64,000 bases of DNA from Ruminococcus sp. AM22-13 (lineage in GTDB: Bacteria > Bacillota > Clostridia > Lachnospirales > Lachnospiraceae). Location: contig NZ_QRIL01000008.1 of the NCBI RefSeq assembly GCF_003471165.1, positions 2,556 through 66,555 of the forward strand, written 5' to 3'. The notes under the pieces are model-generated. The model made no database searches. It was not told where the DNA came from and worked only from the letters and a program-made list of their open reading frames with translations. Shown here piece after piece: positions 9,348 to 17,814 of this stretch (positions are counted from its first letter, which is position 1; the number at the start of each line of letters is the position of its first letter). The translations under genes and the position numbers were made by a program.

Positions 9348-10415
9348 TTATAGACTATTGTAAAACTCAATATACTTCTTCTTCATGGCATCAGTATTAT
9401 AAATCTCAAGGACATCCTGATAGGCTCTTTCAGGAAGTTCTTTAGGAAATTCCTTCATAGCCACTTTTATATGTTCAGCATACTCCTCCGCCTTATCACA
9501 TACATACCCATTAATGCCATCATTGATAACACTCTTATTTCCCATTGTATTGCTGACGAGAATCAACTTTTTAATGTACATATTCTCAATAAGACTCATC
9601 GCAATGGCTTCACCAAGACTGCACAAAATAAATGCATCTGCACCTTTGGCCATTGCCAAAGCTTCCTTACGAGGTTTCCATCCCGTCACCTCAATATTGG
9701 GAGCGGTCAGCTCATTTTCAAGTTCTCCGTTACCAATCCAAATAAATCTCGCATCTGGTACTAGTTCAGCAATTCTATTAAAAAGCTGCGGCTGTTTCTG
9801 AACGCAGGCACGGCCAAGCGTAAAAACCGTGAACTTATCATTTTTTACAGGCTTAATACCGTCAAGTGATGCAGAAAGATCTGCAAGATTAACACCCGTT
9901 TCAACATAGGCTGTTCTCTTGGAGAATTTCTTTGCTTCTTCATCTTCACTTTCGCAACAGGTAAGTGTAAGTGCTCGATTTCCGAGAACCTTTTCTGCAA
10001 ACTTATAGACTTTGCTCTTCTTCCCCGGCCCCATAAGAATATGTGCATATCCATGAGGTGTATACACAACAGTATTATTTTTTCCTTTATATGCAAGTCT
10101 ACCTAAACCACCTGCTACCGAAGAATGCAGGTGAATCACATCTGGCTGAACATCTTTTTCAATCTGACGCAATTCCTTAATTGCTGCGATGTCACTCTTT
10201 AAATTGGTTAACCCCTTAACACCAACATTTTGCATTTCAATCAAATGCACTCTCTGATTCAAAAAATCTTTGTAATTCTTAGGGGTCTGAGGTCTGAGAG
10301 AATATGCAAGATAGACATCAAAATCATTCACCATATCGTTGCAGAGCTGAGATACGTAAGTAAATACGCCACCTCCAAAAGCTTCACAGACCATTAAAAT
10401 CTTTTTCTTTGCCAT
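9348..10415 (-). CDS. Glycosyltransferase (GT4-like)
   Basis: About 355 residues. I place the start at 10415 (MAKKKILMVCEAF), with an AGGAG/GGGAGA site just upstream, rather than at an in-frame codon inside glf. The N-terminal GGVFTYVSQL and HSSVAGGLGRLA, and the C-terminal FTLGRACVQKQP and FILCSLGEAIAMSLIENM, fit the GT-B fold with a degenerate EAM motif. It acts on the cytoplasmic face in repeat-unit assembly. It lies 1 bp after glf, so the two are surely co-transcribed. Confidence 0.87.
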   Translation of the reverse strand: MAKKKILMVCEAFGGGVFTYVSQLCNDMVNDFDVYLAYSLRPQTPKNYKDFLNQRVHLIEMQNVGVKGLTNLKSDIAAIKELRQIEKDVQPDVIHLHSSVAGGLGRLAYKGKNNTVVYTPHGYAHILMGPGKKSKVYKFAEKVLGNRALTLTCCESEDEEAKKFSKRTAYVETGVNLADLSASLDGIKPVKNDKFTVFTLGRACVQKQPQLFNRIAELVPDARFIWIGNGELENELTAPNIEVTGWKPRKEALAMAKGADAFILCSLGEAIAMSLIENMYIKKLILVSNTMGNKSVINDGINGYVCDKAEEYAEHIKVAMKEFPKELPERAYQDVLEIYNTDAMKKKYIEFYNSL

Positions 10416-10416
10416 T

Positions 10417-11538
10417 TTATTCTCCCAGCTCCTTCTCACATTTATCCAACACTGTTGCAATTACCTGATCCATATCGTAATACTTATACTCACCAAGACG
10501 ACCGCCAAAAATCACCTTGTTTTCTTCATCTGCCAGCTTCTTATACTCAGAATAAAGCAAGCCATTCTTGGCATCGTTGACCGGATAATATGGCTCATCA
10601 CCAGGTTTCCACTCGCTACTATACTCGCGGCTGATGATTGTTTTAGGCAGATCATTACCATTTTCATCCTTACCGAACTCAAACCATTTGTGTTCAATGA
10701 TACGAGTCCACGGTGTTTCACGGTCGGTATAGTTCACTGCAGCATTTCCCTGGAAGTTTGGCTTATCCAAAGTTTCCGTTTCAAAGCGAACAGAACGATA
10801 TTCCAGCGTACCCAGCTTATAATCAAAATAAGCATCAATCGGTCCAGTGTATACAACCTTGTCAGCCAATGCATCCAACTCTGCCTTGTTCTCCAGATAG
10901 TCTGTGTTCAAACGAACCTCAATGCCATCCAGCAGATTTGCAGTCATCTTGGTATAGCCGCCAACAGGAATACCCTGATAAAGTGCGTTAAAGTAGTTGT
11001 TATCAAAGGTCAGACGAACCGGAAGACGTTTGATAATAAAGGATGGCAGCTCTTTGCAGTCACGTCCCCACTGCTTCTCAGTGTAGCCTTTGATAAGTTT
11101 CTCGTAGATGTCACGGCCGACAAGAGAAATGGCCTGCTCTTCAAGATTCTGTGGCTCACCAGTAATCTCCTTGCGCTGCTCTTCGATCTTGGCAGCGGCT
11201 TCTTCTGGTGTCACAACACCCCACATCTTATTAAATGTGTACATGTTGAACGGCAGTGAGTACAACTCGCCCTTGTAATTGGCTACAGGTGAGTTCGTAA
11301 AGCGATTGAACTCGGCATACTGTGTAATGTACTTCCAGACTTTTTTGTTGTTAGTATGGAAAATGTGAGCACCATACTTATGGACGTTGATGCCCTCAAT
11401 ATTCTCGGTGTAAATGTTGCCGGCAATATTCGGGCGCTTGTCTACTACCAAAACAGACTTGCCATGTGCTTTAGCTTCATGTGCAAAAATCGACCCGTAA
11501 AGGCCAGAACCTACTACTAAATAATCAAATTTTTCCAT
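10417..11538 (-). CDS. glf: UDP-galactopyranose mutase
   Basis: This FAD enzyme converts UDP-galactopyranose to UDP-galactofuranose. The N-terminus YLVVGSGLYGSIFAHEA is the Rossmann FAD loop, followed by VVDKRPNIAGN. HKYGAHIFHTNNKKVW and ARG-rich GYTEKQWGRD are hallmark Glf motifs. The length (373 aa) is normal. The start at 11538 is chosen because GGAGGAG lies 7 bp upstream; an in-frame GTG at 11553 overlaps that site. Galactofuranose is therefore an expected component of the polysaccharide. Confidence 0.96.
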   Translation of the reverse strand: MEKFDYLVVGSGLYGSIFAHEAKAHGKSVLVVDKRPNIAGNIYTENIEGINVHKYGAHIFHTNNKKVWKYITQYAEFNRFTNSPVANYKGELYSLPFNMYTFNKMWGVVTPEEAAAKIEEQRKEITGEPQNLEEQAISLVGRDIYEKLIKGYTEKQWGRDCKELPSFIIKRLPVRLTFDNNYFNALYQGIPVGGYTKMTANLLDGIEVRLNTDYLENKAELDALADKVVYTGPIDAYFDYKLGTLEYRSVRFETETLDKPNFQGNAAVNYTDRETPWTRIIEHKWFEFGKDENGNDLPKTIISREYSSEWKPGDEPYYPVNDAKNGLLYSEYKKLADEENKVIFGGRLGEYKYYDMDQVIATVLDKCEKELGE

Positions 11539-12353
11539 AATGAACTCCTCCACCCCTCATCGGGTTAACATCTCATTTCTTCATCTATGTACACATCTGC
11601 TCTTCACAGATAGTATTTCTCTCTAATTCCCCGTGCGTTCATCACACACTCGGCTAAGTGTTTTCTTATGCTGTCGTATCCAACTACACCAGCAATCATG
11701 TTTTCTACTACATACCACTTCTATTGAGTACACTCGTCTCTATTCCTCTATAGCCGAAGTGTTGATTTATACAGTCGAACCCCGTATACCCTGCAATGAC
11801 GTTTTTTCTAAGTGTTGGATTGTTGAATCGAACCCTGTCGGTGCGTGAGTTTTGTTAAAACTGTATATATCACCCAGTCCATTTCTCGCCATTCATTATT
11901 CATTATGAACAAATCATTTACTCCAACCACACAAAACATGTAATTACCATCACCATCCATGCTCTACTCAACAGCTGTTTTATGAAGTAGAAATCATCTA
12001 TTTTTCTCTAATTTTCATGACTCAACAAACCGTTATGATGTAGGTGTCATTAGCGGGTCAGATAGTGTACTCAACAGCAGTTTCAGACGTTAATGATAAA
12101 CTCATGGATTTTTGTTGTTTTATCCTGTTTTCCGCCATTTCCTCATAACTTCCGAAAAAGTTGTACCAATTTTGTGTCACAGGGGTCAAAAGTTCAGTGT
12201 TTTGTATGAATTATCGGCATTTTCAGTTCGTATAGCTGTGAAATATTACCAATTTCAGCAACCCAATTAGTGTACAAAACAGGTTCTTTTCGACTATGCT
12301 ACGTCAATGCGGTTTGTTGAGTAGACATTTTTCTGAACGGCATAACCCCATTC
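11539..12353. other. 800-bp untranslated region between sugar transferase and glf, with repeated TACTCAACA motifs
   Basis: AT-rich with no credible ORF. A 9-mer TACTCAACA recurs: exact at 11965-11973 and 12068-12076, reversed at 12315-12323, and with one change at 12019-12027 and (reversed) 11722-11730. Two of these extend into a perfect 12-bp inverted repeat, CTCAACAAACCG at 12021-12032 and its complement at 12310-12321, enclosing 277 bp. It may be a long regulated leader or promoter region for the glf-led genes, or a second recombination substrate. Confidence 0.55.
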
Positions 12354-13802
12354 TCACATCGCCCCATCACTCTTAAACACACTCCAAACCGTCTGCCACA
12401 ATATCTTCACATCCAACCTCAAACTCCACTCACTGATATATTGCGTATCCAGCTTCACCACTTCTTCGAAGTCCGTTATATTGCTTCTGCCGCTGACCTG
12501 CCACATTCCTGTGAGGCCGGGGCGGAAGGACATTCTTGCTCTGTGGTGCGGTTCATATAATTCCCACTCATCTACTGTAGGTGGTCTGGTGCCTACCAGA
12601 CTCATATCCCCAAGCAGGATATTGATAAACTGCGGGAATTCATCCAGGCTTGTCTTCCTGATAAACTGTCCGATTCCTGTCTTTCTGGTTCCGTCGGGCA
12701 GGATCTTGTTCCCGATGATCCTCGGGTCAAAATCCATCTTGAACATCAGTCCGTCGCTGATTTTGTTCTGTGCCATAAGCTCTTTTTTCCGCTCTTCGGC
12801 ATCCATATACATGCTTCGGAATTTATACATTTTGAATTTTCTTCCGTTTCGTCCGATCCTTTCCTGTGCAAAGAAGATCGGTCCAGGTGAACTGATGTAA
12901 ATCATTGGTCCCACAATTATGGTGATCAGCAGGGTGATCAGACATCCGACCAGACCGCCTGCAATGTCCATCAGACGTTTCACCAGAAGTTTTGATGACT
13001 CTGCATAGTTCATACTTGTGGTAATAACTGTATATACGCCAATTTTCTCTACCTGCTGGCATCCTGCAGGGAAGGATCCGTATTTCGTGATTCCTGTATG
13101 TACGGCTATTCCCATTTCCAGGAAAGCCCCTACAAGCTCATTGGGGTATTCGCTTTCTGCGCATGGCGGGATAAACACTTCATCTACCCACTCTCCGCAG
13201 GTATATTCGATAATCCCATCTCTGTCTGCAACGATGGGAATCCCGCAGATATTTTTTCCCTTAAGGTCTGTATCCAGAGAGACTGCGGTTACTTTTGCAT
13301 AACCGCGTCTGTCCGCTGATACGATCTGAAGGGTCTCCCTGAGGATTTTTTCCGGTGCTATGATCAAAAGTGATTTTTTTGCTGAATTGAATCCGATTTT
13401 CCGAAGAATTTTTTTCCATATCACTCTGGCCGCATAGTCTGTGACTATATAAAACGGAACCATAATGTAATAAGAGAACCTTGAATAAAAGCTTCCCGTC
13501 TGTGTTGTAAATAAGTAGAAGGTTACGATCAGTTCTACAAGGATCACATGTCTGCACGTTGCAATAAACTCATCGAAATATCCCCTCTTCAGAACATTTT
13601 TGAAAGAATCTGATACGATTTCCACAAAGAAATCGATAAAAAGAAATGCGATCGCAAGGGTTCTGTAATCACCATCTGTATAGGGATTATCCGTCCCAAA
13701 GCGAATAATATAAGAAATGACAAATGCAAGCTGCATGCATAAAACATCCAGCAGCATAAAATCAACATGCTTTGTCCAGCTTCTTCTTTTTTTTCTGTAC
13801 AT
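12354..13802 (-). CDS. Undecaprenyl-phosphate sugar-phosphate transferase (initiating enzyme)
   Basis: The protein has four to five N-terminal membrane helices, a CoA-binding-like middle domain and another helix near residue 280. It ends in the bacterial sugar transferase domain: FFAQERIGRNGRKFKMYKFR, then TSLDEFPQFINIL and GDMSLVGTRPP, and RPGLTGMWQVSGRS. Members of this PHPT family move a sugar-1-phosphate from UDP-sugar to undecaprenyl phosphate, starting each repeat unit. It is 482 aa, normal for the family. It precedes the long leader before glf and follows the helicase gene by 42 bp. Confidence 0.95.
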   Translation of the reverse strand: MYRKKRRSWTKHVDFMLLDVLCMQLAFVISYIIRFGTDNPYTDGDYRTLAIAFLFIDFFVEIVSDSFKNVLKRGYFDEFIATCRHVILVELIVTFYLFTTQTGSFYSRFSYYIMVPFYIVTDYAARVIWKKILRKIGFNSAKKSLLIIAPEKILRETLQIVSADRRGYAKVTAVSLDTDLKGKNICGIPIVADRDGIIEYTCGEWVDEVFIPPCAESEYPNELVGAFLEMGIAVHTGITKYGSFPAGCQQVEKIGVYTVITTSMNYAESSKLLVKRLMDIAGGLVGCLITLLITIIVGPMIYISSPGPIFFAQERIGRNGRKFKMYKFRSMYMDAEERKKELMAQNKISDGLMFKMDFDPRIIGNKILPDGTRKTGIGQFIRKTSLDEFPQFINILLGDMSLVGTRPPTVDEWELYEPHHRARMSFRPGLTGMWQVSGRSNITDFEEVVKLDTQYISEWSLRLDVKILWQTVWSVFKSDGAM

Positions 13803-13844
13803 ACCTGACTCCTGTAAATATTTTTCCGTTTTCTTTTTCTCTTC

Positions 13845-15929
13845 CTATTTCCAGTCCATCCCTATGCTGTCCAACTGCCTAATCCTATGTTCATCCAACA
13901 CCATCCCGCTCCCCTCAGGATGTTTCCTCTTCGCCCGTATATTCGAGATCCACCTCCCCAGCTTCACTCCATTCACACTATACGAAACCGGAACATTCAG
14001 ATTTCCATATTCCTCATAGTAATCTTTCGCCAGCGCATACTTCTCATTCCACTGTCTGACCGTCTTCTTCTCCGTCTTAAACCCAATCTGCCTAAGCCGT
14101 TCCAACTGTCTCTCCTCCAATGAACTCCGGCATGCATTTTTCTCATCAAACTGGCTCCCAATCTCCGCGAGCCATCTCCCCAGCGGCACCCCATTCTCCG
14201 TCACATACTTCACCGGAACCTCCAGATCCCCATGCGCCAGATAATACCCTTGTGCCGCCCGGAAATACTCTTCCCATTTCTCCCCATTCCGATCCCAGAT
14301 CATCCCCAACTTCTCCAGCTCTCCCTGCTGTTCCTTCGTCAGCGCCTGATCCAGTCCCTTATTCTTCACTTTCGTTCTCAAATTACAGACCCATCTCCCA
14401 AGCCTGAACCCATTCTCCGTCACATATCTAGCCTTAACATCCAGATTCCCATGCTCCTCATAATAAGCCTGCAATTCTCTCAACGCCTCATTCCAGCTCT
14501 GGTCCTTACTGTCCCAGACCATCCCGATCTCATCCAGCTTCCTGACCTTCTCCTCACTCAGGTTCCCGGTCACCGAACCTGCACGGACCCTGCGCTGCGT
14601 CTGAATCCAGCTTCCAAGCGTAAGCCCTGTCTGCGTCTGATAACTCTTCGGAACTTTCAGATTCCCTTTCTCCCGGTAATACTGCCTTGCGGCAATATAA
14701 TAGGTTTCCCAGGCGGAACTTAAATTCGTCTGCAGTTTCTGGAAAAGCATCCTGCAGTCCTTCGTCTCCTCCGTAATGTGGAAACGCTCACTAAAGCGGA
14801 ACCCTTTCCCATACGTCGTCGGAAACAGCACAAATGCTTCTTCCATTTCTTTCTTCAGACAGTCAATACAAGAAAGACTGTCAAAATTATTAACCAGGTC
14901 AAAAATAACTGGTGTCTTCCCGCTGCCCGCTGACAATGCACGCCCGATCTGCTGAAGATAAATGATCGGTGACACCGTCGGACGCAGAAGAATCACACCG
15001 TCCACATCATCCACATGAACCCCTTCATTGAGCATATCAATGCAGAAAAGAAGCTTCAGATGTGCACTGTTATCTTTCTTAAATTCCCTGAATTCTCTGT
15101 CTGTAGCAGTATCGTTATAAAACGCTGTATAGATCCGCGGCTCGCGGTCTACCCGACGAAACCACGTACTGACCTGCTCTTTCATTTCGTCCATATGTTC
15201 TTTACCGGAACAAAAGACGATATATTTTCCATTTTTCTTTTCCATGTGCTTCTCAAACACAATGTCCAGTCCCTCTGCCTGTTCCAGTGCGCGGCGCAGC
15301 TGCTCAAGCAGTTTCTGGTTCTCTGTGATGAGGCCCTGATTCGATAATGCCTGGATTCTTTTCTTTAACTGTTCCAGTTCTTTCTTATACGAATACATGG
15401 CAATCACATATTTCGGTTCCGGGAGTATTCCCCGGACGATAGCTTCTCCGAGTGTCATCTCGGATGCAATCTTTCCATCAAAAATCTCCTCTGCCATATT
15501 TCTCTGGTTGTCCAGATAGCGGATATTGGTCGCAGACAGCCCGAGTCTCTTCGCATCTGGACAGGCGGTCAGAAGTTTCCTGACGCTTTTGCCCCATTCT
15601 GCGGCACCACAGCGATGAAATTCATCCAGAATGATGTAATCCGGATGCAGGGTTTCGATGCTGTCTTCGTTCTTCATCAGACGGCTGTAGGACATGAATT
15701 GGATGTTATCGAATTCCATTCCGAGGTTCTCCAGCTGTGTCTGATAGATATATTCACTTGGTGAAAGCCATAAGAATTTCTCTGATGGATGTTCCTCTGC
15801 CAGCTTAAATGCGATCAGGGATTTCCCTGTGCCTGTGGGATGGATGACTGCTGCCATTTTCTCCTGCTCAAGCATGGCGGTAACTGCGTTATACGCTTCC
15901 TGATTGTGTTTGAAAAGATGTATGCTCAT
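13845..15929 (-). CDS. DEAD/DEAH helicase with four C-terminal helicase-associated (HA) repeats
   Basis: 694 residues. The SF2 core has Walker A HPTGTGKSL (~residue 35), Walker B ILDEFHR and motif VI QQIGRALSAGSGK. From ~residue 420, four ~70-residue HA repeats follow, each with W-x-x-x-x-x-A..YY..GNL.VP and LGRW motifs, ending LDSIGMDWK. The HA domain is common in helicases of mobile or defence contexts; its ligand is unknown. It is the first gene beyond the left inverted repeat of the integrase segment, so it would be read first if the inverted promoter faced this way. Confidence 0.88.
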   Translation of the reverse strand: MSIHLFKHNQEAYNAVTAMLEQEKMAAVIHPTGTGKSLIAFKLAEEHPSEKFLWLSPSEYIYQTQLENLGMEFDNIQFMSYSRLMKNEDSIETLHPDYIILDEFHRCGAAEWGKSVRKLLTACPDAKRLGLSATNIRYLDNQRNMAEEIFDGKIASEMTLGEAIVRGILPEPKYVIAMYSYKKELEQLKKRIQALSNQGLITENQKLLEQLRRALEQAEGLDIVFEKHMEKKNGKYIVFCSGKEHMDEMKEQVSTWFRRVDREPRIYTAFYNDTATDREFREFKKDNSAHLKLLFCIDMLNEGVHVDDVDGVILLRPTVSPIIYLQQIGRALSAGSGKTPVIFDLVNNFDSLSCIDCLKKEMEEAFVLFPTTYGKGFRFSERFHITEETKDCRMLFQKLQTNLSSAWETYYIAARQYYREKGNLKVPKSYQTQTGLTLGSWIQTQRRVRAGSVTGNLSEEKVRKLDEIGMVWDSKDQSWNEALRELQAYYEEHGNLDVKARYVTENGFRLGRWVCNLRTKVKNKGLDQALTKEQQGELEKLGMIWDRNGEKWEEYFRAAQGYYLAHGDLEVPVKYVTENGVPLGRWLAEIGSQFDEKNACRSSLEERQLERLRQIGFKTEKKTVRQWNEKYALAKDYYEEYGNLNVPVSYSVNGVKLGRWISNIRAKRKHPEGSGMVLDEHRIRQLDSIGMDWK

Positions 15930-15966
15930 TTCGGTATTCCTCCAAAGTACACAAAAAGAGGAATTC

Positions 15967-16003
15967 AGATTTCGCAGATTGTTTTAATCTGCGAAATGGG
16001 CAC
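15967..16003 (+). repeat. Left inverted repeat (37 bp) of the invertible segment
   Basis: The core is ATTTCGCAGATT, spacer GTTTT, then AATCTGCGAAAT, followed by GGGCAC. It is the exact reverse complement of 17392-17428. The arms and spacer look like a tyrosine-recombinase crossover site. It could also form a hairpin in RNA, but no immediate U-tract follows. Confidence 0.92.
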
Positions 16004-16027
16004 CGGAAACGTGCATGAGATCAAAGG

Positions 16028-17164
16028 TTAAGAAATGATCCGACCACTGATCTGACCATTTATAGAAGAGATAGAAGAAAGCGAATCCAGAATGTTCCGC
16101 TTGGTATCCATAGATGGATGGACATATTTATTCAAAGTGATATTTACATTAGAATGACCAAGCATTTCGCTGACACTCTTGACATCAGCCCCATTGCTGA
16201 TACAGTTTGTCGCAAATGTATGGCGCAGTGCGTGAAAGTGAGACTTCTTTATATATGCTTTATTCAGATAAGAATAAAACTTGTACTGATAAGTACGGGG
16301 TTCCATCGGGGAAAATTTATTCAACACATAAACCCCATCATCCTTACAAGAGAGAAGAAATGGAAAGAGAAATTCCGGAATCGGGATCTCCCGGACAGAG
16401 CAGAGCGTTTTGGGAGGTCCCTCATACAGAATCGTTTTCCGATCCTCCTGCCCGACCTGAATCCTCTGGACAGTCCTGTTAATATGAATTGTTTTTCTCT
16501 GGAAGTCGATATCTTCCCACTTTAAGGCACAGATTTCCCCGAGTCTCAGTCCCATATACAGGCATATCAGAATGCCAAGCTTACAGGAATCAAGATCCGA
16601 GAGCAGATAGAGGCATAGCTTCTGCTGGTCTGTAGCATTTATTGTCTGCACGGGTTTGGGAACTGTCCGCAGCTTTTCTGTTTTTAAATGAATTTTCGGA
16701 GTGCCGCAGTATCGGTTTCCATAAGATAAAATCTGATTCAGTACACAGTAGATACTTTTATATAGACTGGCGGATATCTCCTTTGGCAGGGCTTTCTCTA
16801 TGATTTCCAGGCTGATTTCGTCTGCTGTCAGACTGCCAAAAGTATCCCGGATATGCATGTCATAGATGTTGGCATATTTTCTGTAGGTGGAGTACTTGCG
16901 ATTATCCTTAATATAGATAAGCCACAACTGACCGATTTCATCAAGACTCATATCAACACTGCCATTTAGGGGAGCTGTCTGCTCTTTTGGGGAGAGCAGA
17001 GTAATCTCAGATTCTTTCTTGCTGTTAAAGAGTTTCTGTTTTACTTCATTATAAGAAGGGGCATATACGGAACGGTATTTTTTGCTTCCATTTATATAGA
17101 TCAGATATCGGCCTTCCCATCTGCCGTCACTTCTTTTTCGTATGTTTTCTCCTCGTCTTGCCAA
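16028..17164 (-). CDS. Tyrosine-type site-specific recombinase
   Basis: 378 residues from a TTG start at 17164, chosen because AAAGGAG lies 7 bp upstream and the protein then starts MARRGENIRKR, as in related integrases. It has an N-terminal arm-binding region (GRWEGRYL), a core-binding domain (~residues 70-165) and a catalytic domain with Arg in GLRLGE (~207), HALRH (~311-314), LGHSN (~337) and the nucleophile Tyr in NKYVH (~347). All catalytic residues are present. It lies inside the perfect inverted repeats, so it probably inverts its own segment rather than integrating an element. Confidence 0.93.
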   Translation of the reverse strand: MARRGENIRKRSDGRWEGRYLIYINGSKKYRSVYAPSYNEVKQKLFNSKKESEITLLSPKEQTAPLNGSVDMSLDEIGQLWLIYIKDNRKYSTYRKYANIYDMHIRDTFGSLTADEISLEIIEKALPKEISASLYKSIYCVLNQILSYGNRYCGTPKIHLKTEKLRTVPKPVQTINATDQQKLCLYLLSDLDSCKLGILICLYMGLRLGEICALKWEDIDFQRKTIHINRTVQRIQVGQEDRKTILYEGPPKTLCSVREIPIPEFLFPFLLSCKDDGVYVLNKFSPMEPRTYQYKFYSYLNKAYIKKSHFHALRHTFATNCISNGADVKSVSEMLGHSNVNITLNKYVHPSMDTKRNILDSLSSISSINGQISGRIIS

Positions 17165-17256
17165 AATATAAAACTCCTTTCTATGGCTCCTGACCACGAT
17201 TCTGACCCGTAATGGAGATACTTTCCAGAAGTCAGATTGATTTTCTTACAAAAAGC

Positions 17257-17302
17257 ACTAAATAAATTGGTCAGTTTATGTTATAATGTACTAAATAAAT
17301 TG
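17257..17302. repeat. 13-bp direct repeat upstream of the recombinase gene
   Basis: ACTAAATAAATTG occurs at 17257-17269 and 17290-17302, 33 bp apart (about three helical turns), between the recombinase start and the outward promoter. It could be a recombinase or regulator binding pair. Confidence 0.6.
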
Positions 17303-17309
17303 CCATTTA

Positions 17310-17338
17310 TTGACAAAATAGCTTAATCAGCATATTAT
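17310..17338 (+). promoter_or_regulatory. Near-consensus sigma-A promoter inside the invertible segment
   Basis: TTGACA at 17310-17315, a 17-bp spacer, and TATTAT at 17333-17338. In the sequenced orientation it reads right, through the right inverted repeat, and meets the terminator at 17443-17480. After inversion it would read left past position 15967 into the helicase gene and possibly the polysaccharide operon. Confidence 0.75.
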
Positions 17339-17391
17339 ATTAGCAGTGATTTGATAAGAAATTTAATAAAATTGGGGAGGTTGGCGCGTAT

Positions 17392-17428
17392 GTGCCCATT
17401 TCGCAGATTAAAACAATCTGCGAAATCT
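17392..17428 (-). repeat. Right inverted repeat (37 bp) of the invertible segment
   Basis: Exact reverse complement of 15967-16003, including the asymmetric flank GTGCCC and spacer AAAAC. The opposite orientation of the two sites predicts inversion rather than deletion of the DNA between them. Confidence 0.92.
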
Positions 17429-17442
17429 CTGTACGTGAATGG

Positions 17443-17480
17443 TCCATCCGGCGTTTTTTAGCTGCGCGGATGGATTTTTT
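17443..17480 (+). terminator. Intrinsic terminator facing the invertible promoter
   Basis: Stem TCCATCCG/CGGATGGA with further CG pairing, an 11-nt loop region, then six T residues. It lies 15 bp beyond the right inverted repeat and would stop transcripts from the promoter at 17310 in the present orientation. Confidence 0.85.
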
Positions 17481-17614
17481 CTCTGTCATTTTAGAACTAT
17501 TTGTTCTTTTCATTATATTATACTCTGCTCTTTCACGCAAGTAAAATATCAGACAGTTATCGTCCTATCGTTCCTGCCATGGGCATGATTTCTAAAATAT
17601 CTCTGTATAAATAA

Positions 17615-17664
17615 AATACCCGCTGCGGAAGATATTATACATATCTGTCCGCAGTGGATGTTTT
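17615..17664. repeat. Left copy of 50-bp terminator-like direct repeat flanking rloAB
   Basis: It matches 19805-19854 at all but about three positions, starting AATACCCGCTGCGGAAGA. Here the hairpin arm is ACCCGCTGCGGA against TCCGCAGTGGAT, so it has wobble pairs, followed by TTTT. The two copies in direct orientation bracket the two-gene defence pair. Confidence 0.85.
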
Positions 17665-17757
17665 ATAAATTTTCGAAAATCACATCGGATCATCCGGATG
17701 ATTGTCGAATTATGTTCGAAATCAAAGCAAAAATATCACATTATTCGATAATATTAT

Positions 17758-17786
17758 TTGAATATATTATGAAATAAGTATATACT
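17758..17786 (+). promoter_or_regulatory. Promoter of the rloAB pair
   Basis: TTGAAT (17758-17763), a 17-bp spacer and TATACT (17781-17786), ending 28 bp before the rloA start. Just upstream, an ATCATCCGGATGAT palindrome and repeated TTCGAA words could be regulator sites. The pair thus has its own promoter, independent of the invertible one. Confidence 0.7.
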
Positions 17787-17814
17787 AATAGAAAATGAAT
17801 TTGGAGGGATAATT

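Larger units (their letters stand above)
15967..17428. mobile_element. Predicted invertible segment carrying its own tyrosine recombinase and an outward promoter
   Basis: The segment is bounded by perfect 37-bp inverted repeats at 15967-16003 and 17392-17428. Each contains a 12-bp palindrome (ATTTCGCAGATT and its complement) around an asymmetric 5-bp spacer, GTTTT, which gives the site direction. The recombinase gene lies inside, as does a strong promoter reading right. Inversion would turn that promoter toward the helicase and polysaccharide genes. The structure is directly visible; inversion itself is inferred. Confidence 0.8.

Noticed and set aside
10690..11259. A 189-codon plus-strand open frame
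   Set aside because: It lies wholly inside glf on the opposite strand, has no ribosome binding site and reads as low-similarity Cys/Leu-rich sequence.
14232..14723. A 163-codon plus-strand open frame rich in Pro/Leu/Ile
   Set aside because: It is the complement of the HA-repeat part of the helicase gene, whose repetitive, GC-rich codons keep the other strand open.
15967..16003. Reading this palindrome as the terminator of the recombinase gene
   Set aside because: An identical 37-bp inverted copy lies on the other side of the gene, with conserved non-palindromic flanks and no adjacent U-tract. A recombination site explains it better.
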